A DNA stretch of 64,000 nt, taken from positions 1,364,001 through 1,428,000 of the forward strand of contig NZ_CP098805.1 of the NCBI RefSeq assembly GCF_023821985.2. Reading direction: 5' to 3'. Of the stretch, positions 53,107-62,233 are shown one piece after another; position 1 is the first letter of the stretch; every line of letters begins with the position of its first letter. The position numbers and the translations under genes were made by a program. The DNA is from Dyadobacter chenhuakuii (GTDB lineage Bacteria; Bacteroidota; Bacteroidia; Cytophagales; Spirosomataceae). The notes under the pieces were generated by a model, which made no database searches, was not told the origin of the DNA, and worked only from the letters and a program-made list of their open reading frames with translations.

Positions 53107-53553
53107 ATGTCCATTAAAAAATCTTGTATTGTAATCATCTTGCTGGCCCTGTCCGCTCTAAGTGTAACGGCGCAGACCCAGCTGACTGCTGATGAATTCG
53201 AAAGTAAGGTATCTGGTTCCCAGCAAGTGCAATTGATCGATGTCCGTACTGCTGCTGAATACCAGGATGGGCACTTGAAGAGCTCAAAAAACGTAGACTA
53301 CAAATCGCCAGACTTCAAGGAGCAAATAAAGGGGTTTGATAAAACCAAACCAGTTTATGTATACTGTTTGTCAGGGGCCCGCAGCGCATTGGCTTCAAAA
53401 GCCCTTGTAGAAAATGGGTTTGGTCCGGTTTACGAGTTGAAGGGTGGATACCTAAAATGGTCATCTTCCGGGAAAGATGGCAAACTTGTTACCAGAAAGA
53501 ACGGGATGATGGAAGAGAAGGATTTTCGCGCGCTTCTGGACAGCTCGCTTTGA
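53107..53553 (+). CDS. Exported rhodanese-like protein
   Basis: 148 residues, signal peptide ending TAQ. One rhodanese domain: LIDVRTAAEYQDGHLKSS, then active-site loop YCLSGARSALAS with Cys in CLSGARS. Sulfur transfer or thiol oxidation in the periplasm. It lies 51 bp downstream of hxlR in the same direction and may be coregulated. Confidence 0.88.
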   Translation: MSIKKSCIVIILLALSALSVTAQTQLTADEFESKVSGSQQVQLIDVRTAAEYQDGHLKSSKNVDYKSPDFKEQIKGFDKTKPVYVYCLSGARSALASKALVENGFGPVYELKGGYLKWSSSGKDGKLVTRKNGMMEEKDFRALLDSSL

Positions 53554-53567
53554 GCTATAATATAAAA

Positions 53568-54452
53568 TTATTCGTCTATCACCGCTTTCATGTTTCGGGG
53601 ATGATTGCTTAAAAATTCAGAAATGGTTTCATTGGTAAGCGTCTTAAAAAAGCGCATCAAGTGATTAGGCTCAGAAAAGCCATATTCGTAGGCTATTTCG
53701 CTGGTGGTTTTGTCGGTATAAATAAGCTGTGATTGTATTTCGGAAAGCAGCCGGCGCTTGATAAGCTGTGTAGCAGTCACATTAAATGCTGCTTTTACAC
53801 CCTTATTGAGCGATATTCTACTTATGCCTAACATTTCTGTATAGTCATTGATACGTTGTTTTTGACGGATATGTGTTTCCAGAAGCCTTTTGAATTGATA
53901 TGCATAGTTAGTGTCGGCCTGTCCGGTGGACAGGTTGTTCTGGCTGGAATACTGCCGGTTTAGAGTTTGCAAAAGGTAGTACAATTGGGACCGGATGATG
54001 TGGGCACTATCAGGTCTGACTGATACCAGCTCGGTCTTTATTTCAGTTAAAATTTCACAGGACTTTGACATCTGCTGGCTTGTTACTGCCATTTTTAACG
54101 GATGTTGTAGCTGATAAAAATACAGGAGGCGGTAGGTAAAAAGCTTGTCTGCAAAAAACTCGTTTAGGAAGTCCTCCTGAAAGACAAGCGAAGTAAATTC
54201 GATGTGTCCGGCACTTAAATTCCATTGCCTTTTCTGAAATGCAGATATGAATACAATAGAATTATTGCTGATCTCCATCTTTTGGCTGTTCAAAATAACA
54301 CTGCCTTCTGCCTTTTTGAAGAAAAGGATTTCAAAATAGTCCGTATTGTAAATATCAGTGTGGGTATAAGAATCTTTGACCTGATCACCGGGCAATACAT
54401 TCAGAAGAAAATCAACCCCGCATTCAGTCTTGTTAAAATTAATTGTCCTCAT
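53568..54452 (-). CDS. AraC family transcriptional regulator (copy 3)
   Basis: 294 residues. The ATG at 54452 is chosen because a strong ribosome-binding sequence (GGAGGG) lies just before it; the earlier ATG is part of that sequence. N-terminal cupin-like sensor and C-terminal double HTH (RISLNKGVKAAFNVTATQLI, TSEIAYEYGFSEPNHLMRFFKTLT). Not similar in detail to the two SDR-linked paralogues. It is convergent with the rhodanese gene. Confidence 0.9.
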   Translation of the reverse strand: MRTINFNKTECGVDFLLNVLPGDQVKDSYTHTDIYNTDYFEILFFKKAEGSVILNSQKMEISNNSIVFISAFQKRQWNLSAGHIEFTSLVFQEDFLNEFFADKLFTYRLLYFYQLQHPLKMAVTSQQMSKSCEILTEIKTELVSVRPDSAHIIRSQLYYLLQTLNRQYSSQNNLSTGQADTNYAYQFKRLLETHIRQKQRINDYTEMLGISRISLNKGVKAAFNVTATQLIKRRLLSEIQSQLIYTDKTTSEIAYEYGFSEPNHLMRFFKTLTNETISEFLSNHPRNMKAVIDE

Positions 54453-54687
54453 ATTAAAACCCTCCATTCATTTCTGAATTCCAATCTAAAATTTAGCTAC
54501 CAAAGCATCGAAAAAGCACAAAGGGATTAATTGCAAGCTAAGTACGTGAACTTCGATCAGATTATCAAAATGGTAGTAACTAGTTGCTTTTTGATAGGGC
54601 ATCCCCTGCGGTAGAAACCGATCTTTGTAGCAAGTTATAGTTTCTTCCAGTGTGGAATGTGAACCTTTTCAAAATGACTCATAGTAT

Positions 54688-55524
54688 ATGAAAACACTAT
54701 TTTTAGGCGCTGCATTGCTTGTATCGATCGCATCGTTTGCACAGCCCAAAACAAGTAAGACCCCGTCCCTTCGGTTGATCAGGAACGCTACATTAGTAAT
54801 TGAGTACGCAGGCAAGAAGATTTTAGTTGATCCCATGCTGTCTTCCAAGGGGGCATTTGAATCCTTTGCCGGGGTTGAAAAAAATCCAACAGTTGAATTA
54901 AAAATGCCTGTCAAAGAGATTGTTGAAGGAGTGGATCTGGTTTTGGTAACACACACCCATGTAGACCATTTTGATCCGGCTGCCAGCAATGCGCTTGTTA
55001 AATCTGTTCAGGTGCTCAATCAACCTGCTGACAAGGCGTTTTTTACCAAGGAAGGATTTACCAAAGCAAATGTTTTGGATAGTAGCACGGATTGGGATGG
55101 TATCCGCATTCAGAGAGTGGATGCGCAACATGGCAGCGGTAAGGTCCTCGAAATGATGGGCAAGACTTCGGGTTTCATATTAACAGCCAAAAATGAACCT
55201 ACCATTTACATTGTGGGGGATGGTATCCTTACAGAGGATATTGTTAAGAATATCAAAAAGTTCAATCCTGATTACATTGTTGTTAACTCTGGCGGGGCAT
55301 TTATTCCTGGGTTTGAAACAAGCCCAATACTGATGGATGAAGTGCAAACAATGGCACTGATTCGCGAGAGTGGGAAAGCCAAAGTGATAGCTGTTCATAT
55401 GGATGCGCTGGACCATTGCCGCACGAGCCGCGCTAAGCTAATTCAAAAAGCAAACGAAATGAATATTGAAATGACAAAATTGATCATCCCACAGGATGGA
55501 GAGGTAGTCCATCTAAAACGATGA
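54688..55524 (+). CDS. Exported metallo-beta-lactamase-fold hydrolase
   Basis: 278 residues with a signal peptide (SIASFAQ). Metal motif THTHVDHFDP (HxHxDH), YIVGDG, and HMDALDHCR near the end supply the usual binuclear zinc ligands. Similar in style to UlaG-like or quinohaemoprotein-like MBL enzymes. Substrate unknown. It has a terminator downstream. Confidence 0.88.
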   Translation: MKTLFLGAALLVSIASFAQPKTSKTPSLRLIRNATLVIEYAGKKILVDPMLSSKGAFESFAGVEKNPTVELKMPVKEIVEGVDLVLVTHTHVDHFDPAASNALVKSVQVLNQPADKAFFTKEGFTKANVLDSSTDWDGIRIQRVDAQHGSGKVLEMMGKTSGFILTAKNEPTIYIVGDGILTEDIVKNIKKFNPDYIVVNSGGAFIPGFETSPILMDEVQTMALIRESGKAKVIAVHMDALDHCRTSRAKLIQKANEMNIEMTKLIIPQDGEVVHLKR

Positions 55525-55587
55525 GCATCTACATTCAATAAATGCCAAGATCTAAGTCAGGCAGATTAGGAATGTTAAAATAGAACT

Positions 55588-55619
55588 GAGCCGCCCTGTA
55601 TCACCGGACGGCTCTTTTT
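55588..55619 (+). terminator. Terminator after the MBL gene
   Basis: GAGCCG (55588-55593) pairs with CGGCTC (55609-55614), with a 15-nt loop, then TTTTT. Confidence 0.7.
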
Positions 55620-55660
55620 GTTGAAAGATGCTTTTTGCCAAGGCACAGATTCATACATTT

Positions 55661-55698
55661 CTTACCAAAAAGTAGGTGGCTTACCATTTGGTAGGTAC
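55661..55698. promoter_or_regulatory. Tandem 19-bp repeats, candidate operator
   Basis: CTTACC-AAAAA-GTAGGT at 55661 and CTTACC-ATTTG-GTAGGT at 55680 repeat with a 19-bp period. Each half has TACC/GGTA-type symmetry. They lie upstream of a broken lipoprotein gene. Confidence 0.5.
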
Positions 55699-55790
55699 TT
55701 GCTTGGAGGTTCGCAATACTCTAGTTTTGTTTATCAAGTATCTGAACTTTGCGCTGCTATCTAATCAGATCATCACCGATTGCATACACA

Positions 55791-56039
55791 ATGAAAATTA
55801 GTTTACCCTCCCTGCTATGTATTTTGTTTGTCTTTGGTTGCGCCAAAAATGTCCCACCAGATGAATACAATTCCAAAGCGGCAGATCCACAAATCTTCCA
55901 TGAAACGGCCATAACGAAGATGATTATTTATTCGCTTCGATCCGCAGGGGGGACAGAAATGCACTCACGAGCCTTTTTCGAAAATATTACCGTCATCTTT
56001 TCCGGATGGCTTTGTGTCTTACAAAGGATTGCGACATAG
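55791..56039 (+). pseudogene. Lipoprotein fragment (possibly haloperoxidase-like), fused out of frame
   Basis: The ATG at 55791 starts a good lipoprotein signal (LCILFVFGCAKN). The next part, DPQIFHETAITKM, resembles the beginning of a vanadium-haloperoxidase/PAP2-type lipoprotein. After this point the frame gives no family pattern and ends at 56039. In another frame the DNA codes for a sigma factor (see 55904-56173). The two genes appear joined by a deletion. Confidence 0.55.
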
Positions 56040-56173
56040 CATATGAAATTGTTATCGATGTCTTTGCCATGCTCTGGAAAAATCGGGAAATACTAAACGA
56101 CAGTCAGTCCGTATCGTATCATTTATTTTCATCGACTCGCAAAAAAGCTACTGAATATGCTGAAAACAAATGA
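55904..56173 (+). pseudogene. ECF RNA polymerase sigma factor, region 2 remnant without start
   Basis: In the frame that starts after a stop at 55901, the sequence reads DDYLFASIRRGDRNALTSLF, then RKYYRHLFRMAL, ending RKKATEYAENK-stop at 56173. This is the region 2 pattern of FecI-like ECF sigma factors (helix GDRNALTSLFRKYY; DIAYEIVIDVFAMLWKNRE). No ATG, GTG or TTG lies at the right place, and region 4 is absent. It is a remnant. Confidence 0.7.
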
Positions 56174-56795
56174 TTTGGCCCGACCCTATTTTTTGATCTC
56201 CATTCTATCTAATACTGAGGCTACGCATTGAAGACAGCCAAGCAAGGTTTCCATCTATACCATTTTTTGTTCTCTGAATAAGTAACTAAATGCAGTTGGA
56301 AATGCAGATATCAATAAGAAAGTAATAGAGAGAAAAATAAAACTATATTGGCCTAGGTGTGTCACAGCCGTTCTATGGATATCTCCCTCCAACTAATTAT
56401 AAAACAGGCATTAATAAAAGATAATAAGTATTCGGCAATAGTAGATTTCTATAAGAAATATATAGTATCGATAATCCAAAGGGAAAGATTAATTGGCACT
56501 TTATGGGGAAGAAAACAAAAGATCGGGTGTGTTTAACAATTACTACTATTTATACACCGGAGATCTGATTCTATGCCCATCATAGTGTAATAAAAACGAA
56601 CGAATTTTTACACAATGAATAAATTAAAAGAAAGTGCAAAAAGAACCACCGGCTTCGCGTAGCAAATTGGGTCGCTTGTATTGACCCTATCCAAATCTCA
56701 GCGTCGTCTCCAATGGTATATCGAGAATAGTCCTGTGTGAGGAATGGAAATTCTATTTATTTTATCTCAATGGACCTATTTGCGAAACCTATGAG
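56174..56795. other. AT-rich intergenic stretch in the decayed region
   Basis: About 620 bp. One plus-strand frame beginning ATGGATATCTCCCTCC (near 56374) is open for about 52 codons but shows no recognisable pattern. No RNA gene or strong repeat seen. Confidence 0.35.
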
Positions 56796-57421
56796 CTACA
56801 TCGAAAAGTTTGAAAGTGCGTTCGTGATTCTTGCTGCGTATTGTGGCTTTTCGGACTCGGGATTGACGAATGCGTGGTTGAGCTCGGTGAAAAGAATGGA
56901 GCCGTCGCGAACCAGCAAGGCTTCTTTTGACATTGATTTCAAATCGCCTTTGTCTCTGAAAGGAAAGTTAACATGCGCTTGTGCTTCCTTAAAGCCATCG
57001 AATCCGAACCTGGTTGCAGATTGATTGCTGCTAACCAATGGTGAAAAAATGATCTTAAACGAATCATATTTGATAGAAGGAAAGTTTTTAGTCAGCCATT
57101 TCTGCATTTCTGGAACGCCAACCGAGTCTCTGTAGCTGACGATAAGGCTATCATAAAATGGTTTATGCTGCATGTAGAAATCTGCGAAGTTCGTTTTCGC
57201 TGCAAATTGCTGTAACCCAGGGATGTATTCTCTCAAATGATTGGCATTCGAAAAGCCAGTGCGGTCATAAACAGGGCTTTGAACTATCTTTTCATTGTGA
57301 AATTCAAATGCATAAGCGTCCATTTTCAGTGAATGGTTAATTGTCTGCATTTGCAAGCGCGGCATTCAATGCATTCACAACCGGCTCGTTGCCATAGTTT
57401 TGAAACCATTTTAACACATCC
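56796..57421 (-). pseudogene. DUF4932-like protein, frameshifted and truncated
   Basis: 189 residues of one frame (56796-57365) with FSPLVSSNQSATRFGFDGF and a possible zinc site TELNHAFVNP (E and H, as in a degenerate HExxH). Immediately upstream another frame encodes SDVLKWFQNYGNEPVVNALNAAL, which joins by one frameshift. The N-terminal half of the family (about 400 residues) is missing, cut off at the junction with the OmpA-like gene at 57421. Confidence 0.5.
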
Positions 57422-57423
57422 GA

Positions 57424-57924
57424 GTGAAAAGGATTTCAAGAGCGCTGGATGCGGCGGCAGCTTTGAATACATTGGCCTTCACAGCTATCTCGCCCGATTT
57501 TAACCAGAAAGGCGGCGCCTTTTTCCTGGGGAACATTCAACTCGCCGTTGGCGCTGCTGATACCCGTAATAAGTTAATTAGTGAAGGCAAATTCACCACG
57601 CGAGGGATCCTTTTCGATGTTAATAGTGCAAGTATTTTGCCGCAATCCTATGGAAGCCTCAAAGACATTGCGAAAGTTTTGCAGGAAAATGCTTCTATGC
57701 GCGTTCAAATCGTTGGGCATACAGATTCCGATGGAAATGATGACGCAAATCTCGACTTGTCGAAGCGTCGTGCCGCTGCAATTAAAGAATCGCTTATTAC
57801 AGTTTTCAAAGTGGACGCTTCACGCGTTGAAACAGATGGAAAAGGAGAATCGCAGCCAGCAGATTCGAATGATACGACGTCAGGAAAGGCAAATAACCGC
57901 CGTGTTGAAGTTGTCAGACTTTAG
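57424..57924 (+). CDS. OmpA-like C-terminal domain protein, N-terminally truncated
   Basis: 166 residues starting with GTG. Residues about 55-166 are a normal OmpA/peptidoglycan-binding domain (GILFDVNSASILPQSYGSLKDI; VQIVGHTDSDGNDDANLDLSKRRAAAIK; GKGESQPADSN). There is no signal peptide; the family's N-terminal export part is absent. It lies directly at the junction with the broken DUF4932-like gene and is probably a 5'-truncated relic. Confidence 0.65.
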   Translation: MKRISRALDAAAALNTLAFTAISPDFNQKGGAFFLGNIQLAVGAADTRNKLISEGKFTTRGILFDVNSASILPQSYGSLKDIAKVLQENASMRVQIVGHTDSDGNDDANLDLSKRRAAAIKESLITVFKVDASRVETDGKGESQPADSNDTTSGKANNRRVEVVRL

Positions 57925-57970
57925 CAATTGTGGTGGTGATAGTTGCTGTTGAGAATTTTTTAGGGAGAAG

Positions 57971-58915
57971 TTAAATGTTCATATTATCATTAATGAATTT
58001 CTGTTTGTTTGATTGAAGTAACAAGCCGTTGTCTATAAGGCCGTTAAACCAGTGAGAGAATCGTTTTGCTCCTAAAAAATTTAGGTGTCCAAGGTCGCCG
58101 AATTCTGAATTTTCTATCGGAAAGTCTTTGAAATCTAAAAAGTCGACATGGGCAAATCTCGTTTTAACTACTTTTTGAAATAGTTTCTCATTAGATACCA
58201 TTGGATGCTTTTTGTGAATCGGGCTTCGCATTAAATACACATTTACATTCCTGGATTGACAATAGTTAATTATTTTTTCTAAATAACCTAAATTGTATTC
58301 AGATGTATGCATATCGTTAGTAGCCTTGATTTTATTCGTTTCTAACTTTTTAATTTCATTTTCCACGTTGCTTTTAACTAAGTACCGGTATGCTCCTCTG
58401 TTTTCTACAAATGAATAATTGGAAGTAACTATCAGTTTGATGTTTTGACGCAAACTCTTTTTAATGCCGTTGACAAGGCCCATCGGGTTTTTGTCAAATA
58501 ATAGACTTACCCCATCTGAATCTATAAATGGGCCGTAGAGTTGATACTTAAACGGTAAATATTCGTTACCCCAAATCCAGCCTGTCATGATCGAATCAAC
58601 CTGATTGTTTGTAAGTTCAATAAAAACAGATTTTATGTTTTCATTCCTATTTAATAATGGTTTCAAGGTATAATAATTGTAAAAATAGGAGGTTCCTGAG
58701 GACGCCATATTTTTGCAATTTTTTATTATTGTATCATTATATGCGCATTCCGGGTGCGAATGACCAATAAGAATTTTATCAATATTGGCACTTACTTTAT
58801 ATTGGGTTTTCGCTCTAAGTGATTCGTTACTGACGATGCTGCCAACAATAAAAACGGAGAATAGAATGACTAACAATGTAGTAAAACCAGTAATGTTGTT
58901 TAGAAACTTTTTCAT
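57971..58915 (-). CDS. SGNH/AlgJ-like protein, partner of MBOAT
   Basis: 314 residues with an N-terminal membrane anchor (LLVILFSVFIVGSIV). Catalytic-looking segments: IGHSHPECA (GxSH block) near residue 50 and GDLGHLNFLGA near 285 (DxxH block). This is the periplasmic transesterase partner that pairs with MBOAT proteins in polysaccharide O-acetylation. It lies 5 bp after the MBOAT gene. Both are AT-richer than neighbours. Confidence 0.8.
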   Translation of the reverse strand: MKKFLNNITGFTTLLVILFSVFIVGSIVSNESLRAKTQYKVSANIDKILIGHSHPECAYNDTIIKNCKNMASSGTSYFYNYYTLKPLLNRNENIKSVFIELTNNQVDSIMTGWIWGNEYLPFKYQLYGPFIDSDGVSLLFDKNPMGLVNGIKKSLRQNIKLIVTSNYSFVENRGAYRYLVKSNVENEIKKLETNKIKATNDMHTSEYNLGYLEKIINYCQSRNVNVYLMRSPIHKKHPMVSNEKLFQKVVKTRFAHVDFLDFKDFPIENSEFGDLGHLNFLGAKRFSHWFNGLIDNGLLLQSNKQKFINDNMNI

Positions 58916-58920
58916 TTATA

Positions 58921-60369
58921 TTAAAACTGAAAATAAATAAATGTTTGATTTTCGCCTGTAAATAAGAATATTAATATAACCACCGAATAGTAAAAACCCC
59001 ATCGAATAGGCTTGTTCCAGCTCATTCCCAATTTCTCGATGGCATATTTATCTTCCCTCCCAAGCCACTCGATTAAAACAAACAGCCCGATAAGAATAGC
59101 CGTCACCAAAGATTTTGTATCTCCTTCGAAACTGGGAATTGTGAATAATGAAGCTGAAAATATCTCAGCTATATAATTAAAGGCATGCGATACATTGTTG
59201 GCTCGAAAGAAGATCCAGGCGAATACCGTTAATCCAAATGTCGATATAATTGCAAAAAAATCGCTTACTGTTGGAAACAACCTTCCTTTTGCTACAATTT
59301 CGAGATTGTTTCTGTTCGTATTGGAAATAATTGACGGTAGTATATATACGGCATTTAAGACTCCCCAAATTATAAATGTCCAATTTGCCCCATGCCAAAA
59401 GCCACTTACGATAAAGATGATAAATGTATTGCGTATTTTCATCCATACACCTCCTTTGCTGCCTCCCAAAGGAATGTATAGATAATCCTTAAACCAGGAT
59501 GAGAGTGAAATGTGCCACCGTCGCCAGAATTCGGCGATATCCCGTGAGAAGTAAGGGTATGCGAAATTTCTCAAAAGCTCAATACCAAACAATCTGGCTG
59601 TGCCTAGTGCGATATCCGAATATCCTGAAAAGTCGCAGTAAATCTGAAACGTAAAGAAAAGGGCGCCTATTACCAGCGTGCTTCCTGAATGTGCGTCAGA
59701 ATTATTGAAAATCGTATTTGCATATTCAGCAGAATTGTCGGCTATAACTATTTTCTTGAACAAACCCCATAAAATTTGCCGAAGCCCGTCAATGGCTTTT
59801 GACGAATTGAATGTCCTTACCTTAACCAACTGAGGTAGCAGATGCGTTCCTCTCTCAATAGGCCCGGCTACGAGCAAAGGGAAAAAGCTAACAAACAGCG
59901 AGTAGGAAATGAAGTCTCGTTCCGGTTGAAGTCTTTCCTTGTAAATGTCAATAACATAGGACAGTCCGTGAAAGGTGTAGAAGGATATGCCTATTGGTAA
60001 TATAACCTGCAATGTTTGAAGATTGGCTTGAAATCCCAATAACGCTAATCCACTGGCAAACGAATCGGCAAAGAAGTTGTAATATTTAAAAATACCAAGA
60101 AACCCGAGATTGATACCAATGCTTAACCATAGCCAGAACTTTTTACTTCTATGGTTAGGGCTTTCATGTATCTTAATTCCGGTAATATAATCCAGCAGGG
60201 TAGAGAATACCAGTAGCAGCATGAATCGCCAGTCCCAGCATGAGTAGAAAAAGTAGCTGGAAAATAGCAATACAATGTTTTGGAGTTTGAGATTTTTTTT
60301 CGCTAGAAACCAATGTAGGAAGAATACAATGGGTAAAAACAGAGCAAAGTGAATTGAATTGAAAAGCAT
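58921..60369 (-). CDS. MBOAT family O-acyltransferase (AlgI/DltB-like)
   Basis: 482 residues with about eleven membrane helices. Conserved MBOAT features: FWRRWHISLSSWFKDYLYIPLGG with catalytic-region His, WGLFKKIVIADN, and the active His in FWHGANWTFIIWG. It moves acetyl groups across the membrane for modification of an exopolysaccharide or cell-wall polymer. No polysaccharide synthesis genes are adjacent, so the target polymer is unknown. Confidence 0.93.
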   Translation of the reverse strand: MLFNSIHFALFLPIVFFLHWFLAKKNLKLQNIVLLFSSYFFYSCWDWRFMLLLVFSTLLDYITGIKIHESPNHRSKKFWLWLSIGINLGFLGIFKYYNFFADSFASGLALLGFQANLQTLQVILPIGISFYTFHGLSYVIDIYKERLQPERDFISYSLFVSFFPLLVAGPIERGTHLLPQLVKVRTFNSSKAIDGLRQILWGLFKKIVIADNSAEYANTIFNNSDAHSGSTLVIGALFFTFQIYCDFSGYSDIALGTARLFGIELLRNFAYPYFSRDIAEFWRRWHISLSSWFKDYLYIPLGGSKGGVWMKIRNTFIIFIVSGFWHGANWTFIIWGVLNAVYILPSIISNTNRNNLEIVAKGRLFPTVSDFFAIISTFGLTVFAWIFFRANNVSHAFNYIAEIFSASLFTIPSFEGDTKSLVTAILIGLFVLIEWLGREDKYAIEKLGMSWNKPIRWGFYYSVVILIFLFTGENQTFIYFQF

Positions 60370-60676
60370 ATTTTTGATTTACAGATCTTGACTATTTTCA
60401 TCATGGTGTTGAGTTATATGAACGAATAATTGATTGCAATAAAATGACTATATCACCTGGGAATTTTCGGGATATTATGTCGCGTTGAGTAGTAAAAACT
60501 GAATACGCTAAGAACTCAGTTTAGTATTAGAAGTGTCCGTCTAAATTAGAACAATATTGTTAGGGTTTCTTTACGAATTATTAAACGGTAATTCTGGCTT
60601 AGTTCCCGGGTTCACCAAGCGAAAGGCGGGCCATTGTCAATCCGACAAAACCCGCACACCTGCAGATAAATGCTTA

Positions 60677-60820
60677 ATGACTGACCGCCAAAAATCCCCT
60701 CCATCTCCTTTCGCTTTTTTGGAAAGATTACAAAGGCAAAGGAAGAAAACAAGCCCGCTGCGGCTTGAAGAAATCAAGGCGGCCCTTCAACTAGGTTTTA
60801 AGCAGATAAAGGCGTACTAA
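60677..60820 (+). CDS. Short basic protein, unknown
   Basis: 47 codons from ATG 60677 (MTDRQKSPPSPFAFLERLQRQRKK, then SPLRLEEIKAALQLGFKQIKAY). It ends at a perfect terminator, which supports transcription. Upstream in-frame ATG at 60557 is less convincing. No match. Confidence 0.45.
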   Translation: MTDRQKSPPSPFAFLERLQRQRKKTSPLRLEEIKAALQLGFKQIKAY

Positions 60821-60822
60821 CA

Positions 60823-60856
60823 AAAAGAGGTTGCGAACACGCAACCTCTTTTCTTA
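60823..60856. terminator. Bidirectional terminator
   Basis: AAAAGAGGTTGCG / CGCAACCTCTTTT (60823-60835 and 60840-60852), perfect arms, 4-nt loop. Confidence 0.92.
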
Positions 60857-60891
60857 ATCATAACCTACGGCCATTTCGTTGACCAAGTTGT

Positions 60892-61488
60892 TTACAAAAC
60901 CTTATAATTCTGCCCGGTTTGCCCGCCTGCTACGCTTTTGACATAAGCCTGCGCCACGCGATGCATTGAAACAGGCACGTGGCCAGGGAAAAATGGGAAA
61001 TATCCAGGCGATTCTTCCACCACATCCGGTCCGACTGCATTGATCCGAACACCATTTTTGAGCTCGATAGCAGCGGCCCTCACAAAAGCGTCAATTGCAC
61101 CATTTATTGCACTCACAGCAGCACCCAAAATAATCGGATCGTCTCCCATGGTTCCCGATGTTAATGTGAATGAGCCGTTTGGATTAATGTACTTCTGGCC
61201 GATCAGCACAAGGTTCACCTGACCCATTAGCTTGCTGTCTACTCCGGCGCGGAACTCGTTTTCAGTCATGTCTGCGAGCGGGCCGAAATGGCCGTATCCG
61301 GCAGTGCTTACCACCGCGTCGAACGGGCCTACTTTTTCGAACAGGGCTTTGATAGAAGCTGCATCCGCGATGTCCACCTGGAAATCGCCGCTTTTTGAAC
61401 CGACCTGAATAATCTCATGGCCGTTTTCCAATGCTTTTACGACGTGCTTACCAATAGTACCGGTAGCGCCGATAATAATAATTTTCAT
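60892..61488 (-). CDS. Short SDR family protein
   Basis: 198 residues with the Rossmann motif GATGTIGKH (residues 7-15), DIADAASI and VVSTAGYGHFG, then TLTSGTMG and a C-terminal NAVGPDVVEES. The YxxxK pair is absent (VSAINGAIDAF in its place), as in the short NAD(P)-dependent SDR subclass with altered active site. Substrate unknown; it stands alone. Confidence 0.82.
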   Translation of the reverse strand: MKIIIIGATGTIGKHVVKALENGHEIIQVGSKSGDFQVDIADAASIKALFEKVGPFDAVVSTAGYGHFGPLADMTENEFRAGVDSKLMGQVNLVLIGQKYINPNGSFTLTSGTMGDDPIILGAAVSAINGAIDAFVRAAAIELKNGVRINAVGPDVVEESPGYFPFFPGHVPVSMHRVAQAYVKSVAGGQTGQNYKVL

Positions 61489-61814
61489 AGTAATGATTGT
61501 TTTACAAAAAAGAGGAAAGTTTAACGTTAAGTGAGTTTCCTAACTTCTTCTGTAAAGGCGTTGTTGCCGAAGTTTTACTATCTGTTCCAAACACCAGTGC
61601 TGGACATTTGACCCTCAATTTACCGATTACTAACTCAACCTCACCAGTCAATCAACGGCTTTGAGAACAAAACGCTATTAACGTTTATTTGTGACGGCTT
61701 AATAAAGTTCTGGTACACACACTATGCTTTAACCTATACGCACACTATATTTTATTTTGGGATACAAAAACATACAGGCTATCCCAATCTGTCGCAACGC
61801 CGGAAGCAATTGAT
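61489..61814. other. Intergenic region, no assigned features
   Basis: About 325 bp, AT-rich. No RNA gene, repeat or credible frame seen. Confidence 0.4.
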
Positions 61815-62201
61815 CTAATGTTGCTCGGCGATCTGGATCAGGTTTCCGCAAGTGTCATCGAACAATGCAATCGTAACATTACCCATCGTTTTGGGCTCTC
61901 CGGTGAACATTACCCCCAGTTTCACCAGCTTTCCATAACTTTCTCTGATATCATCGACACCAAACATGGTGGCAGGGATATGCGCATCAAACAATTCTTT
62001 CTGATACACCTTCGCAGGCCCGAAAGCAATCGGTTCCAGCAGCAGTTCCACCTGGTGACCGTCTTCCGGTGATACAACGGTCAGCCATTTATGCTCTCCA
62101 ATGGGAATCTCATTTTTTACAACAAACCCCAGTTTTTCGGTATAAAATTGTTTTGCTTTTTCCTGGTCGTTGACCATTACGCTGGTTACAATGATTTTCA
62201 T
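61815..62201 (-). CDS. VOC/glyoxalase family protein
   Basis: 128 residues with the VOC pattern: VNDQEKAKQFYTEKLGFVVK, WLTVVSPEDGHQVELLLEP, and the closing LFDDTCGNLIQI. The residue set of a metal site is only partly visible (H at 60s, E at 75s, and the C-terminal region). Could be a dioxygenase-like or resistance protein. It lies 32 bp downstream of the DUF4199 gene on the same strand. Confidence 0.82.
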   Translation of the reverse strand: MKIIVTSVMVNDQEKAKQFYTEKLGFVVKNEIPIGEHKWLTVVSPEDGHQVELLLEPIAFGPAKVYQKELFDAHIPATMFGVDDIRESYGKLVKLGVMFTGEPKTMGNVTIALFDDTCGNLIQIAEQH

Positions 62202-62233
62202 TTGCGTGAATTTTTAAGGTTTAGAATTTGAAA

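Noticed and set aside
56374..56530. 52-codon frame beginning MDISLQLIIKQAL
   Set aside because: No match and no supportive context in a decayed AT-rich stretch; left as unassigned.
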